A DNA stretch of 64,000 nucleotides. It comes from Notolepis coatsorum (taxonomy: Eukaryota > Chordata > Actinopteri > Aulopiformes > Paralepididae). This document shows, in pieces, positions 10,060 to 22,140 of this stretch. A model generated the notes under the pieces. It had not been told where the DNA came from, made no database searches, and saw only the letters and a list, made by a program, of their open reading frames with translations. The position numbers and the translations under genes were made by a program. The DNA is taken from positions 99,599,713 to 99,663,712 of the forward strand of contig OZ020599.1 in NCBI GenBank assembly GCA_963971535.1, written 5' to 3'. Every line of letters begins with the position of its first letter. The first letter of the stretch is position 1.

Positions 10060-10481
10060 TGTTACGATTCTGGTTCCTGACTACGGTCGGGAACCACCCA
10101 CCTTCTCTGTCATCTGTCACCTGACTGCTGTCACTTGTTTTTCCCTGTCATTTAGTGCTGTCACTTAGGGGTTGGCTTCTGATTGGCTGTCACGGGGGTG
10201 TGTGTGGAATGTTGGTATTTGGTGGCTATTTAACATTCCTTTCCTCTGCTTGTCATTCGTCAGGTCTTCACTATAGGCGTTCGGAGATAACGCGGCCGGT
10301 TCCAGTTCTGGACCACCACTAAGCTCCATTATCTATTATCTTGTTCCTTTGCCCTTGGCATAGTATCCTAGTATTACTCTTTGTGTTCTTTACTATTAAA
10401 GTCGAACCTGTTCAAGAGTATACCTTCTCCGTCTCTGTGATTGCCTACAACAATTGGAACTCACCTACCTCCATCCTGACA
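10060..10481. mobile_element. Solo LTR
   Basis: A 422-bp segment begins TGTTACG and ends CCTGACA. It is flanked by a 6-bp direct repeat CAGGGG (10054-10059 and 10482-10487). It contains a TATA-like CTATTTAAC near 10225 and ATTAAAG near 10396. No internal region or partner LTR is seen, so it is read as a solo LTR. Gypsy-like is my best guess. Confidence 0.65.
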
Positions 10482-10523
10482 CAGGGGTGCCTTGGCAGCT
10501 GAAAGGTTGAGAACCTGGACTAG

Positions 10524-11411
10524 AGGGGTTCGCAAACTTTTCAGGCCGCGACCCAAAAATAACGGGGTCAGAGAGCCGCGACCCCCACTATTATAGGAGG
10601 GGGAACATTTTTTATTAAATCTTTTTTGTTATATATATTTTTTTATAAATGGAAATGTATGGTTGAAACATGCACACGTTCAAACGCACACACACTAATA
10701 AGCATTGGAGGCTTTTAACCTGGGCCGGACTGGGGAAATCATTCAGGCCAGGAAATATAGTGCAAAATATAGCCCCAGTCAGGCCACTTTTTAAGCAGGG
10801 GGCTGGGGGCTAGCATAATTATGATTAGCAACAACACTGATTTTGATGGATTTTCAGTTTTTTTGTAATATCAGATTGAAAATAATACAATATTTTATTC
10901 AACTTCAGCCCTGATCATAACACCACATATTAATTTTATAATTCTAACCCTTTAAATGCCAGTGTGTGTGATGGCATATATTTGCAATATATCAAATGCA
11001 AAGTAGATTTTTCTGGGGGGGATTATTACAGGCTAGCATGTGTCAATGATTAGCAACAACAGTTTTTTTGTAAGGGTCCCGCCTCCACCAATCACATGCG
11101 GCTCCTTTTGTGTGTGTGTGTGAGAGCAAGAGAGAGACCCAATCCATTATTATTATTATTATAGAGAGAGAGAGAGATAGTTCTCCAACTTGTGTGAGTT
11201 GCAGTGATCTCCTGGTTGTTCCCCACCTAGGTTATCTAACTATTGCGCTGCTGCAACTAGAAACACTGTCCTGGCCTGCTTCTAAGTTCAGTGGCCTGAC
11301 AAAAAAAAAAAAAAAAGTATTTTCTTTTATTTTTATTTTTTTAAATCATCTGGCGACCCCCCCGCGGCGGCTCGCGACCCTCCTTTGGGTCGCGACCCCG
11401 AACACAGCTCT
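10524..11411. mobile_element. Non-autonomous hAT-like repeat
   Basis: The left end, AGGGGTTCGCAAACTT then GGCCGCGACCC, and the right end, GGGTCGCGACCCCGAACACA, are roughly inverted. Ends of this CGCGACCC style are common in Charlie-like hAT MITEs. The flanks share only a short ACTAG, so the boundaries are approximate. The interior is AT-rich and noncoding. Confidence 0.5.
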
Positions 11412-11655
11412 AACTAGCAGTGCACTTATGAACACAAAATGTATTAAAGACAGGAAGAATCTCCGGTAATTCAATTGGTGGTTTTAACAGTTTGCACCAT
11501 GCAACCACAACACTTAACTCAGCACCTCTCATACCCAACCCAACCCTCCCCCCCAAGAAATCCCCAGATATTTACAGAGATGTACCCGTCCCATCTGGTG
11601 CAACCAACAGGGCTTAATTACATGGGCCATATGTTTCTTGTTTGTTTTCTTCCAG

Positions 11656-11856
11656 ACCACGAGCGGATTGGGAAAGATTCCTCCTATGAACAGGAGGGGA
11701 AGGTGCAGTTCGTGATTGATGCTGTTTACGCCATGGCTCACGCTCTGCACAACATGCATAAAGATCTCTGTCCCGGCAAGGTCGGCCTCTGCGCCAAGAT
11801 GGAGGCCATCAACGGAACACTGTTGCTCAAGTACATCCGCAATGTCAACTTCTCAG
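11656..11856 (+). CDS. grm4: Group III mGluR exon, end of ligand-binding domain
   Basis: A 201-nt exon of a class C G-protein-coupled glutamate receptor. It has an acceptor TTCTTCCAG at 11655 and a donor G|GTGTGT at 11857. Its 67 codons enter and leave in phase 1. It encodes the last part of the extracellular Venus-flytrap domain: [20 protein letters not shown], then [17 protein letters not shown] and [11 protein letters not shown]. The YEQEG and [12 protein letters not shown] wording is closest to GRM4 among the group III paralogues as I recall them (GRM6, 7 and 8 differ here). It joins in phase to 57904, 46 kb downstream. Upstream exons with the start codon are outside the window or not visible. 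In vertebrates the product is a presynaptic glutamate autoreceptor coupled to Gi/o. Confidence 0.88.
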
Positions 11857-11941
11857 GTGTGTATTCTTGATACATGTATACACTGTACCACTATGGGCAA
11901 GAATGCATACATACATACATACATACTGTACATACACACAT

Positions 11942-12306
11942 TAGGGGTGTAAAGGTACACGTATCCGTACCGAACCGAACCATTTCAGTGTGTACCGTAC
12001 CGTACCGAATGGCTGTGTAGTGTACCGAACGAATACAACGGTATGTTAACCACTAACGACCGCCCACTGGGGGCTGTTTTTTTTCACAATCAAATGTTTC
12101 TTTTTTTACAAGTCCATTATTAATTTCAATATAGAATATTCATTGACAGCCCTACAAGTACAATTAGTTACTGCACATTACATCACCCCTGAGTGGAACA
12201 TGGAAAGCCAAACTTTCCCCCACTGTACCGAAAACCCGTACCGAACCTTGACTTCAAAACCGAGGTACGTACCGTACCGTGGTTTTTGTGTACCGTTACA
12301 CCCCTA
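11942..12306. mobile_element. hAT MITE, 365 bp
   Basis: Terminal inverted repeats TAGGGGTGTAAAGGTACAC (left) and its match TAGGGGTGTAACGGTACAC (right, reverse complement). The flanks ACACACAT and ATACACAT agree at 7 of 8 positions, as an aged 8-bp duplication. The interior is rich in GTACCG motifs and noncoding. Confidence 0.8.
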
Positions 12307-12321
12307 ATACACATACCTGTA

Positions 12322-12710
12322 TGTAACGGATTGGTTGTGAAGTGACTGCACTTCACGGTACCATCTGTTATCCAAATTCACCTCTTGGTATAGCGGTACC
12401 TGGGTTCGAAACTCCCTCAGGGCATCGGAGTTTAAGGTGACGATGTCACAACCGTTACATTGGTGCCGACTGACCCGGATGCCTTGGGTGGAGTGGAGTG
12501 AGTTTAAGGAGGGTGAGTGTAACGGATGGTACCGCGAAGCGCAGTCACGATGGACTTCAGACGTTGTGAAAAGCCACATAGACACGTTACAAAGCAGTGA
12601 ATTCACCTCTTGGTATAGCGGTCTGTGCTGTTGCTCGCGGCGTGGGAGACCCGGGTTCGAAACTCCCTCTGGGCATTGAAGTTTGAGGTGACAATGTCAC
12701 AACCGTTACA
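12322..12710 (+). mobile_element. TRIM-like miniature LTR element with tRNA-like LTRs
   Basis: Two direct repeats begin TGTAACGG and end CAACCGTTACA: 12322-12459 (138 bp) and 12518-12710 (193 bp). Directly after the first lies TTGGTGCCGACTGACCCGGA, which looks like a primer-binding site for a tRNA ending CGGCACCA. Directly before the second lies a purine tract, AAGGAGGGTGAG. The internal part is only 58 bp. Both repeats hold a tRNA-like block; it is complete in the second copy. The element has no coding capacity and would depend on another LTR element. No clear target duplication is seen because the flanks are CATA repeats. Confidence 0.6.
12603..12675 (+). promoter_or_regulatory. tRNA-like pol III promoter block inside the TRIM LTR
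   Basis: A box TGGTATAGCGG (fits TRGYNNARNNG) and B box GGTTCGAAACTCC (fits GWTCRANNC) are about 35 bp apart, with stem-like CCTCT...CTGGG ends. The 5' repeat keeps both boxes at 12385-12415 but has lost about 30 bp between them. Confidence 0.6.
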
Positions 12711-12711
12711 C

Positions 12712-12754
<43 letters not shown>

Positions 12755-12755
12755 C
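12711..12755 (+). repeat. CATA/TA microsatellite
   Basis: CATACATACATA followed by about 14 TA units. Confidence 0.9.
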
Positions 12756-12937
12756 TAGGAGTGTCCGGATACGTCATTATATGTATCTATATCTGTTCAA
12801 CGTACATAATTATCTGTATATATATTCGGATAGAAGACCAGAAGTGGGCGTGGTTTATTGGGCCATATTACTGGGAATCTAGGTGCAGGTGTACTGCAGC
12901 TATTCCCAAACTGTGGTACGTGCAATGACATCAGATA

Positions 12938-13175
12938 AAAGGCCGTTTCACATGGGGAGTGATAATCCGCATGCGTTCTGATCAGGGGAAACGCACCGCG
13001 TCTCATATGAATAGCCTACACAAAAACACAATCGAGAAAACGCAGGCCGATAATTTCACGGGACCGCGCCCGGCCGCCCGCTTGCCACTCCACCCCTCAG
13101 ATTGTCCTTGCCTCCAAAATATTCACTGGCCTCTCATTTAAAAAGAATTACCGCTCCCAGTGTAAAACGGCCTTT
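12938..13175. mobile_element. MITE with AAAGGCCGTTT ends
   Basis: The left end AAAGGCCGTTTCACATGGGG and the right end AAAGGCCGTTTTACACTGGG (reverse complement) form imperfect inverted repeats of about 30 bp around a short GC-rich noncoding core. No clear target duplication. Confidence 0.6.
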
Positions 13176-13815
13176 ACATTCAATCAGAAGCCACTGCCAG
13201 ATTTCTGGATAGTGTTGCGCGCAGAGCACCCTGCCTTGGGAAATCGTGCTGTCAAGACTTTAATCCCCTTTGCAACAACATCAACCTTTATTTATTCTCG
13301 AAAAGACAATTGAGGTCACCCTCATTTTCAATGTCGTCGAGACTTTACAGACATTTCAATGCACACATTTCCACAATATAACAATAATAAATATGAATAA
13401 CTATCTATACCACAGTCCAGAGTGCACCACAGCAATTAGTATGAAATTAACATAAGAATTTGGCATAAAATCAGCACACAAATTGACATAATAAAAAAAC
13501 AATGGATAAATTGCAGACATAAGAATAGGTATAAAAGACGATATAATATACACTATAAGACTGAAACTCTCTCCTATACAACCCGACAACATTGCAGAGT
13601 TGTGCGTATCATGTCAAGCACACCCTTCTCATTGATCTGGTGAGTCAATCACAAATTGAGCAAATGATGTGCAAATAACATGTTTGATGTGTGAGAGGAC
13701 TTTTACAAGGCTAAATAAAGAGCAACTTTATTGATAACTCACTCTTATAATATAATAATTATATTATATGCATATTATTGCTAGAGGGGGTACTCAGCGG
13801 GAGGTTTTCATCTAC
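13176..13815. other. Intronic stretch, nothing recognised
   Basis: AT-rich unique-looking sequence. No credible coding frame or transposon end was seen. Confidence 0.35.
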
Positions 13816-13817
13816 GG

Positions 13818-14302
<485 letters not shown>

Positions 14303-14639
14303 CACACTCAATGTATCACTCCCCTTTCTCTCTGGTGTCTGCACAGCATGGTCTTACTGAGGTTAGTGTCAGTCGTTATACTAGGTTGAGCTAATTATAT
14401 ACAAGACGAGTGGATCAGAATGACGTTTATGCAATCAGGCAGAATGCATTAAGAGCACACTTTGACATGACCACAGCTCAGCTGCACCCTCACTGGCAAT
14501 TACACAGTAATGGATATCCTACCTGGGTGTCAGTTGAAGAGAGTGACTATTACTTTGTAGACGTACGAGTTCAGAAGGACCCAGCAGGAGTCACTTAACA
14601 TCACGGTGACAAATCGCAGCCACTCTTATTGTCTGGGAC

Positions 14640-15125
14640 CAAATACGGCCACGCCCCATTCCCAGTAAAAAGTGGGAATCTCTAGAATGGGTTTCGGGCG
14701 ACACTGTATACGGAAGTGACGATAGACAACACTTTCTGTTGTCAGTAGATGGCAGCATTGGTTTAAAATTAAAAGGTGAAAATGTTGAAAACTACATGAA
14801 TACATTTCCCAAGATCCTTAGCACAGTTCACAGGTGACTGGAATGTGTCTATTCTTCGCCGTGATCTGAACAGCAGTAAACTATTACTGCGACCTCGGTA
14901 TAGCGACTGCAAATGGTAAACTAATTATCTTAACAAAAGTGCGCTGGTAGCGTTACATATGTTGTCTAAAGGGGGACATTAAGATTTGAATGATAATCGG
15001 CATATAAAGGACAACATAAAGCATTGTTAATTTGTAAGAAACCTCAATGAAAACGGTAATATTCGCTATTGTTATGAAAATGTGCTAGAATCCTATAAAA
15101 ATGTGGACGCATTTGGTCTACGTTC
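14640..15125 (+). repeat. Dispersed repeat, inverted copy at 33655-34150
   Basis: About 490 bp matching the reverse complement of 33655-34150. Shared landmarks are GTGGGAATCTCTAGAATG, GATGGCAGCATTGGTTTAAA and TTTGTAAGAAACCTCAATGA. Noncoding. Probably a non-autonomous transposon body whose ends I could not fix. Confidence 0.7.
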
Positions 15126-15189
15126 CATTACAGTAAAAGCTGTAAGGGCATGAAGTAGTTTCACTCGAGGATATCTAGCTATACTCTTC

Positions 15190-15535
15190 AAAAAGATGGG
15201 TTGAAATTACACAGGATGCAGTATAATAGATTATATTCAAATGTATTGTCATCATACAGCACAAGTACAGTACAACCAAAATAAGTTTGGCATCCAACCA
15301 GTGTCCAGGGGAGGGGGGGGGGGTATAGGTGTGGGCAGGGTAATAGTAGAAAGACATAGATATAGGCAGTACAATTAGATCAGAATATAAAAATATGAGA
15401 AAAATAAACAGTGTAAACAAAGGTGCAGATGAGGGTCTGTATTGGTTATGTTACAATACAACTTGGCAATAAATAATTTTAATATACAGTATACAGTACT
15501 ATGAGTAAGAGTAAAAGTAAATAGTAAACAGACTT
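15190..15535 (-). mobile_element. Rex1-like LINE 3' tail fragment
   Basis: Matches the noncoding tail at 59371-59645 through TATAGGCAG.ACAATTAGATC, AATAAACAGTGTAAACAAAG and GAGGGTCTGTAT. It contains a G10 run. No coding part. Confidence 0.6.
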
Positions 15536-15793
15536 CAACTAGGCTTGCCTAGTCTTGCTTCAATACATTCCTTATGTGATTAATCAGGGACAACACACGC
15601 TGTGTTATTTTATACATATTTTTAAGAGTGTACAATTACCAAATGCATAAAGTAGGAGAGTCACTCCTATAGGAACAAAGAGAACACAGATTGTTATGTA
15701 ACTGGCATCTCAGTTGACGACTGAGTCTGTAATATTGTATATGAGTTGAGACGAGAGGCAGCAGCGCAGTGCAGCTTTCCTCATGAAGATTAG

Positions 15794-16145
15794 CAGGGCC
15801 GGCCGGACCTACAGGCCATACAGGCGGTCGCCTAGGGCCCCCGAAAGGGGGGGAGGGGGGGGGGGAACTCATATAATTTTTTTTTTTATATGCAGTATAT
15901 CATTTTACAATAATACTATGCTTGGGCCCCCCCCCCCCCCCCCCCCCCCCGCCCCATTGCTCAATGTCCGAGAGAAACACTGAAATGAGGCATCTGCAAA
16001 GATGGTTGAATGTAGTTTGGTGAATAAATGTCACCAGTTACTGTGTTTCTCTCGGATTATAATTATTATAATTGTTTACTACAAGGGGGGGGGGGGGGGG
16101 TTCAGTATCTCGCCTAGGGCCCAACAGACCCACGGGCCGGCCCTG
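15794..16145. mobile_element. hAT MITE with CAGGGCCGGCC ends
   Basis: Ends are CAGGGCCGGCC and GGCCGGCCCTG. The flanks AAGATTAG and GAGATTAG agree at 7 of 8 positions, as an 8-bp duplication. Inner inverted blocks CGCCTAGGGCCC flank poly-G and poly-C runs (C22 near 15928, G18 near 16086) that could pair. Confidence 0.8.
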
Positions 16146-16149
16146 GAGA

Positions 16150-17072
<923 letters not shown>

Positions 17073-19094
17073 ATGGGAGATATTTTTTTGGAGATATTTG
17101 TATTTCTAATCAAGTACTTTGGTGGAGAGAGAGCATTATGGCTACAATACAGAGGCTTTCAAGTTGCCTTCAAAATGTTTAAGTTAGAGGCCAGTTGCAC
17201 AACAACAGATGTCTATTGTCATGGGTGTTTATATAAAACACTGTGATGTTTCTGTTCAATGATTTTGACTGCTTTGTGTTGGTTGGTTCTTTGCTACCGA
17301 ATGGTCCATTATTTGTCAGTTGTTTTTTACACAAGGCTTGTTGTGCATCATCCCATAGGCTAGTAAGGAGGAGTGGTCATCTGACGCTCGTGCGTAAAAA
17401 GTTGCACGCCTGACATATCGTCATGGAACTTGAGAACCGAGGCACGGATTTGGTCGATTGAGGTGGCGTTCGAATGGCAACAGATAGAGCTTTAATTCGC
17501 TAGACGCTCGCGAAGTGCCGTGACTTTCGTCTGTTCCACCGGCAGGGTCGTATGTTAAGAGGTTAATACCTCTGAGGCAAACTCGGCCCCCCACCTGACA
17601 TGAAGCAGAGAGCGACTTGCCCCCACAGAGTCTATTAAAACTCTTCACATGGACACCTTGGAGGGTACTGTACTATCTTTCCACTTTAAACGTAAACTAA
17701 AATAAAGTCAAAGATAAAAAAGATAAAATAGACTGTTTGCTTATCTCTCCTAAGCATGAAATGCGTTTTGAACTTTTTGTCAACATTTAGCAAGATATTC
17801 CATTTGCAACTCTCAATACCTTATTGTTAGGGAGCCTGATGCCTCTTCTGAATCTGAATAATTATTCACACAGGCCATGGTAGATTAACTGTTTTTTTAC
17901 AGTCTGCAGAGCACACTTTAATTACAGAGTTGGCAAACATAATATACTCTAAATACCCCCCCCCCCCCCCCCCTCCACATGACTTGGCAACTAGGAAAAT
18001 TTTCTTGGATAAAATACAGCTTGGAACACAATAGGGCGGTATCTCTGCACTCAGTGTCACAGAAAAGACGAGTGGGAAGAAAGCATAAAAGATAATCAGC
18101 CCCCACGGTTTGCCCTTAACTCTGCTCAGTTGGGCAACTAATTACCATGGAAGGCTTGGCCTCTATTATCTTAACAGCAGCCATACATTTGAGTCTGTGA
18201 CAGGACCGGGGTGGCGATATTTTCAAAGCCACGGTCTGGCATTTACAAGGAAAATGGTAGTGATTTTGTTATCGTTTCACTTCAATTGTCATTGTTGTGT
18301 TGGTTGTTGTGTTGGTTTCTACATTGGGGGGAACCATTTAAACAGGGCTCTGGTCCGGTCCTCCCCCAGGTGTCAGACACATCTCCTGCATTCTGGTGTA
18401 CTTTCATTGAGAGGCACGTCTGCGCGGTTGAGATGGTACGGTCCTGTAGGGGTGTCTGCAATTGTTTGTGGGGAATGGGTTGTCTTTCATATTAGCTATA
18501 TTTTTTGAGGGGGACCAATTTCCCTCTTCTCAATATTGAGGGGGACATGTCCCCTGCAACCCGCCTATGCAGGAGGACAGTTTGATCATTAACAAGAACA
18601 AGCACCACTCTTTCCTGAAGCTAGAAATCACAAAGAGAACCTTTGATTTCATGACATCACCCGGATGTCAAATGTAGGACTGATCCATATGAAAGGGGCA
18701 CTGACTCTGTAGAGCCATACATGCCAGGTAAGAGCTTACACACAAGCCCCTTTTACACAGCTTGTTCATTCTGCCTCATCGTTCTGTGTAAAAAGGCCAT
18801 TCTGTTTGATGGTGAGCATGACGGTGGTGTCGATTTCAAAATGCCACCACGGGAAGTACTTCTATTCGCCACCGAAAGGCCAAAAAATACACTCTTTTAG
18901 CCAAATTTGACCAGCATTTGGCGGGTGGTGGTGGTAATGTCAAGCCCTGCATAGCTTTTTAATTCTAGGTTCAGAGAATCGGGACCCGAGTGTAATCTTC
19001 AAGTGCATGGTGCTCAGTTTTGACAAAGTTGTCCAAATAATACAAATAAATGTTAAAGATAAGACCATCAAATTGTTGAAAACAAAAACAATCA
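17073..19094. other. Intronic stretch with minor repeats only
   Basis: Mostly unrecognised. Small items: a C17 run near 17957; a short inverted pair CCCCTTTTACACAG and CTGTGTAAAAAGGCC at 18748-18802, which resembles a tiny MITE; and a GAGGGGGACATGTCCCC palindrome near 18536. Confidence 0.4.
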
Positions 19095-19712
19095 TTAACA
19101 CTTTGGGTGCCTAGAAACGATTTACAACGTCTTTCCCGGCCATGCTCAAGGTGCCGAGGACGCTGTACAGCGTCTTTGATCTGTTTACATCTTTTTTCGA
19201 TTTTCCCCGTCTGAACTTCACCGCCGAGCTTTTGGAAGAAAATTTTAACCGGAAACTGCATTTCCTCTCAAATTTCACTAGGTGGCAGTGTCCCCCTATT
19301 TTCTAACACTATCACAATAGGGGGAATATTGTACCCCACAATGAATCTGGGATTTGATTGGCCAGCATACCTGGCCAATGTAACCACAGGTATAAAACGT
19401 TAGCGCGATCCCAGAATCTACGAGGTTTTGGAGGAGAGAGAGAGAGAGAGATAGATAGAGCGATAGAGAGAGAGAGAGAGATTGAGAGAGAGATTTGAAT
19501 TGAGATCAGCCTATAGTCTATATTTATAGTGTTATACAGTATAGTGGTAGTATCAGACTAATTGTAAGGTTTCAGCTGTGCTTTAGAAAGTACTTAGTCG
19601 TGCTAAGTAGTAGTACTATTCGAGGGATTAGTGTGTAGTCTAGGTAGTATATTTCAGTAGTAGTAATAGTAGTTTGATCAGTTAGTAGTTTCATTTAGAT
19701 TATTAGATCAGT

Positions 19713-20037
19713 ATGAAGAGACGTAGTGTAGGAAAGCGAGGGGACAATCCGGCGGCGGGTCGCTTTGTTCAGACGAAGCTGGCGTTTGGACCCGCGGTTG
19801 TTCAAGCAGCAGCAGCACCAACAGCACCAACGTCTTTGGTAGCTCCGATCGGAGAGAGCCGTGAGACCGTTGCTGGGCCCAGTAACGCGTCTCGCCCCGG
19901 GACCGGGAGCGGCTCTACCCGACGCAGTTCGAGGAAGAGGAAGGCTGCCGCTGTGGTCATAGCTTCTTCATGCGAGTCAGGGGACAGCGATTCGACCGCC
20001 CACGAATCTGATGGGAGCGCCGATTGGGAACCACCAG
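19713..20037 (+). CDS. piggyBac transposase, exon 1
   Basis: Starts at ATG 19713 (MKRRSVGKRGDN) and encodes a basic then Ala/Ser-rich N-terminus with an RRSSRKRK basic patch, a likely nuclear localisation signal. It ends in an acidic Ser/Asp stretch. The donor is CAG|GTAATT at 20038, leaving phase 1. The upstream leader 19430-19712 is GA-rich and then AT-rich. Confidence 0.75.
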
Positions 20038-20077
20038 GTAATTACACGGTCTTATATATATATATATATGTGTGTGT

Positions 20078-20340
20078 GTGAAACGTGTATTTGATGATTT
20101 ACATACTGTGACTATGTAACGTTAGTTCGACAAACCAACGGCGATATGCATGTGATTGTGTGTGTGTGTGAAACGTGTATTTGATGATTTACATACTGTG
20201 ACTATGTAACGTTAGTTCGACAAACCAACGCCGGCGATATGCATGTGATTGTGTGTGTGTGAAACGTGTATTTGATGATTTACCTACCGCTTATTCTGTG
20301 ACTATGTAACGTTAGTTTGCCAAACCTAACGCTGATATGC
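20078..20340 (+). repeat. 84-bp tandem repeat in piggyBac intron 1
   Basis: Three copies of a unit with GAAACGTGTATTTGATGATT and TATGTAACGTTAGTT. Confidence 0.9.
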
Positions 20341-20356
20341 ATTTATTATATTCTAG

Positions 20357-20464
20357 CTCCGGAATCATCTGACGATGATCTCGGCTTGGGTCGGAGGTAT
20401 GAGTCTGATTCATCGCACGATTCAGACGTGGGAGTCGGACACGGTGGTGGTCGACGGGGCAACG
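20357..20464 (+). CDS. piggyBac transposase, exon 2
   Basis: 108 nt, acceptor TTCTAG, donor G|GTACGT, phase 1 to 1. Encodes PESSDDDLGLGRRYESDSSH followed by a Gly-rich end. Its 3' end and donor are echoed in the 251-bp repeats that follow. Confidence 0.7.
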
Positions 20465-20483
20465 GTACGTCATGTTTACTAAT

Positions 20484-21056
20484 GCAATGTGAATATTGTT
20501 TTGTGCATGTTCAAATCGATAGTTGAATGATATAGGATATAGTAGGCATGTAGTACAGGCCACGCGACCATGTGCTACAGTTAGGTTGTCTTGTGTGCGT
20601 GTGTGTGTGTGTGTGCATGTGCACGCCCTTTGAAGTGGCTCTTTGAAGTGTGTAGCTATCATGTAAGTGATAATAGTTGCATGCTGGGCATGATACGACG
20701 TGGTGGTGGTGGTCGACGTGGTAATTGGTATGTTGCAATGTGAATATTGTTTTGTGCATGTTCAAATCGATAGTTGAATGATATAGGATATAGTAGGCAT
20801 GTAGTACAGGCCACGCTACCATGTGCTACAGTTAGGTTGTCTTGTGTGCGTGTGTGTGTGTGTGTGCATGTGCACGCCCTTTGAAGTGGCTCTTTGAAGT
20901 GTGTAGCTATCATGTAAGTGATAATAGTTGCATGCTGGGCATGATACGACGTGGTGGTGGTGGTCGACGTGGTAATTGGTATGTTGCAATGTGAATATTG
21001 TTTTGTGCATGTTCAAATCGATAGTTGAATGATATAGGATATAGTAGGCATGTACA
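20484..21056 (+). repeat. 251-bp tandem repeat in piggyBac intron 2
   Basis: Two full copies (20484-20734, 20735-20985) and a partial third, starting GCAATGTGAATATTGTTTTG. The unit ends with GTGGTGGTGGTCGACGTGG, a decayed copy of the end of exon 2. It includes GT microsatellites. Confidence 0.9.
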
Positions 21057-21416
21057 GGCCACTACATTTAGTTACATGGATGTGTGTGTGTGTGTGTGTG
21101 TGTAGATGCCTCACCCCATGCCATTTGATGTGTGTGTGTATGTGTGTGTGTGTGTGTGCAGTGTGTGTACACACACACACACACACAAGATCAAAAGACA
21201 TGCATCCTCTCCAACACCTTTGAACTTCGCAGTACATGGTGAGGCCTCTATATGCAAATTCCATTGATTACAGCACACACATACACAATGGCATGGGCAC
21301 ATGGCGAGGCCTATATTTAAATGCATGGTTGTGTACCATATGTAAAATTCCATTGATTACAACACACACACATGTACATGCTTTGATGGCCGCTGATTTA
21401 TTTTGTGTTCACACAG

Positions 21417-21464
21417 CAGAACACTCCGAAACCGAATCCGGGGCCAATACACAAACATGCTTGG
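21417..21464 (+). CDS. piggyBac transposase, exon 3
   Basis: 48 nt, acceptor CACACAG, donor G|GTATGT, phase 1 to 1. Encodes EHSETESGANTQTCL. Its short size makes it less certain than the others, but the phase fits exactly. Confidence 0.6.
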
Positions 21465-21553
21465 GTATGTACTAACTACATTTATGTATGTGTAAATGTA
21501 TTACTATTGTGTTTTGTGAGACTTACTTACTGAATGAATTTAATCCAATTCAG

Positions 21554-21625
21554 ATTCTGGCGCAGACCCTGCAGATAGTGATGCTGAGACTGGCAACGAC
21601 ATAGGATCACATTCTACTCCTGCAG
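21554..21625 (+). CDS. piggyBac transposase, exon 4
   Basis: 72 nt, acceptor AATTCAG, donor G|GTAATT, phase 1 to 1. Encodes DSGADPADSDAETGNDIGSH and a short tail, acidic like exon 2. Confidence 0.65.
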
Positions 21626-21640
21626 GTAATTGTACATGGT

Positions 21641-21838
21641 GGTGACTGGCTGCTGCTAGAGCCTGGGCCTGGTGGTAGCTGGCTGCTGCTAGAGCCTGGG
21701 CCTGGTGGTGACTGGCTGCTGCTAGAGCCTGGGCCTGGTGGTGACTGGCTGCTGCAGGGCCTGGGCCTGGTGGTGACTGGCTGCTGCAGGGCCTGGGCCT
21801 GGTGGTGACTGGCTGCTGCAGGGCCTGGTCTGGTGGTG
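21641..21838 (+). repeat. 30/33-bp minisatellite in piggyBac intron 4
   Basis: About six units with TGGTGGTGACTGGCTGCTGC and GCCTGGGCC, alternating between 33 and 30 bp. Confidence 0.9.
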
Positions 21839-21901
21839 ATGGTGGTAAATACAATGACAATGCGTTGCCCTAGTGTAATGTATTACATCATGTGATTCTA
21901 G

Positions 21902-21964
21902 AACTGGATGCTAGTCTGGACATGCCGGAACCCGTTGCAGGGCGGAAACGCACATCTAAGAGCG
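21902..21964 (+). CDS. piggyBac transposase, exon 5
   Basis: 63 nt, acceptor GATTCTAG, donor G|GTAAGT, phase 1 to 1. Encodes ELDASLDMPEPVAGRKRTSK, ending in a basic patch that continues into exon 6. Confidence 0.65.
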
Positions 21965-22140
21965 GTAAGTTGGCCTCACTCTGCACACCACTTCCAGCTC
22001 TGACCTCTGACCCCCACACCACGTCCAGCTCTGACATCTGAACCCCACACACACTCACTCATTCACTCACACAGTTTGTAACTACGTGGCATATGAATGT
22101 CTACAGTAGGGGTGTTATAGTATATTTGTATAATTGACAG

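Noticed and set aside
11110-11469. 119-residue frame containing lysine run
   Set aside because: Runs through GA and A-rich low complexity in a hAT-like repeat. No domain.
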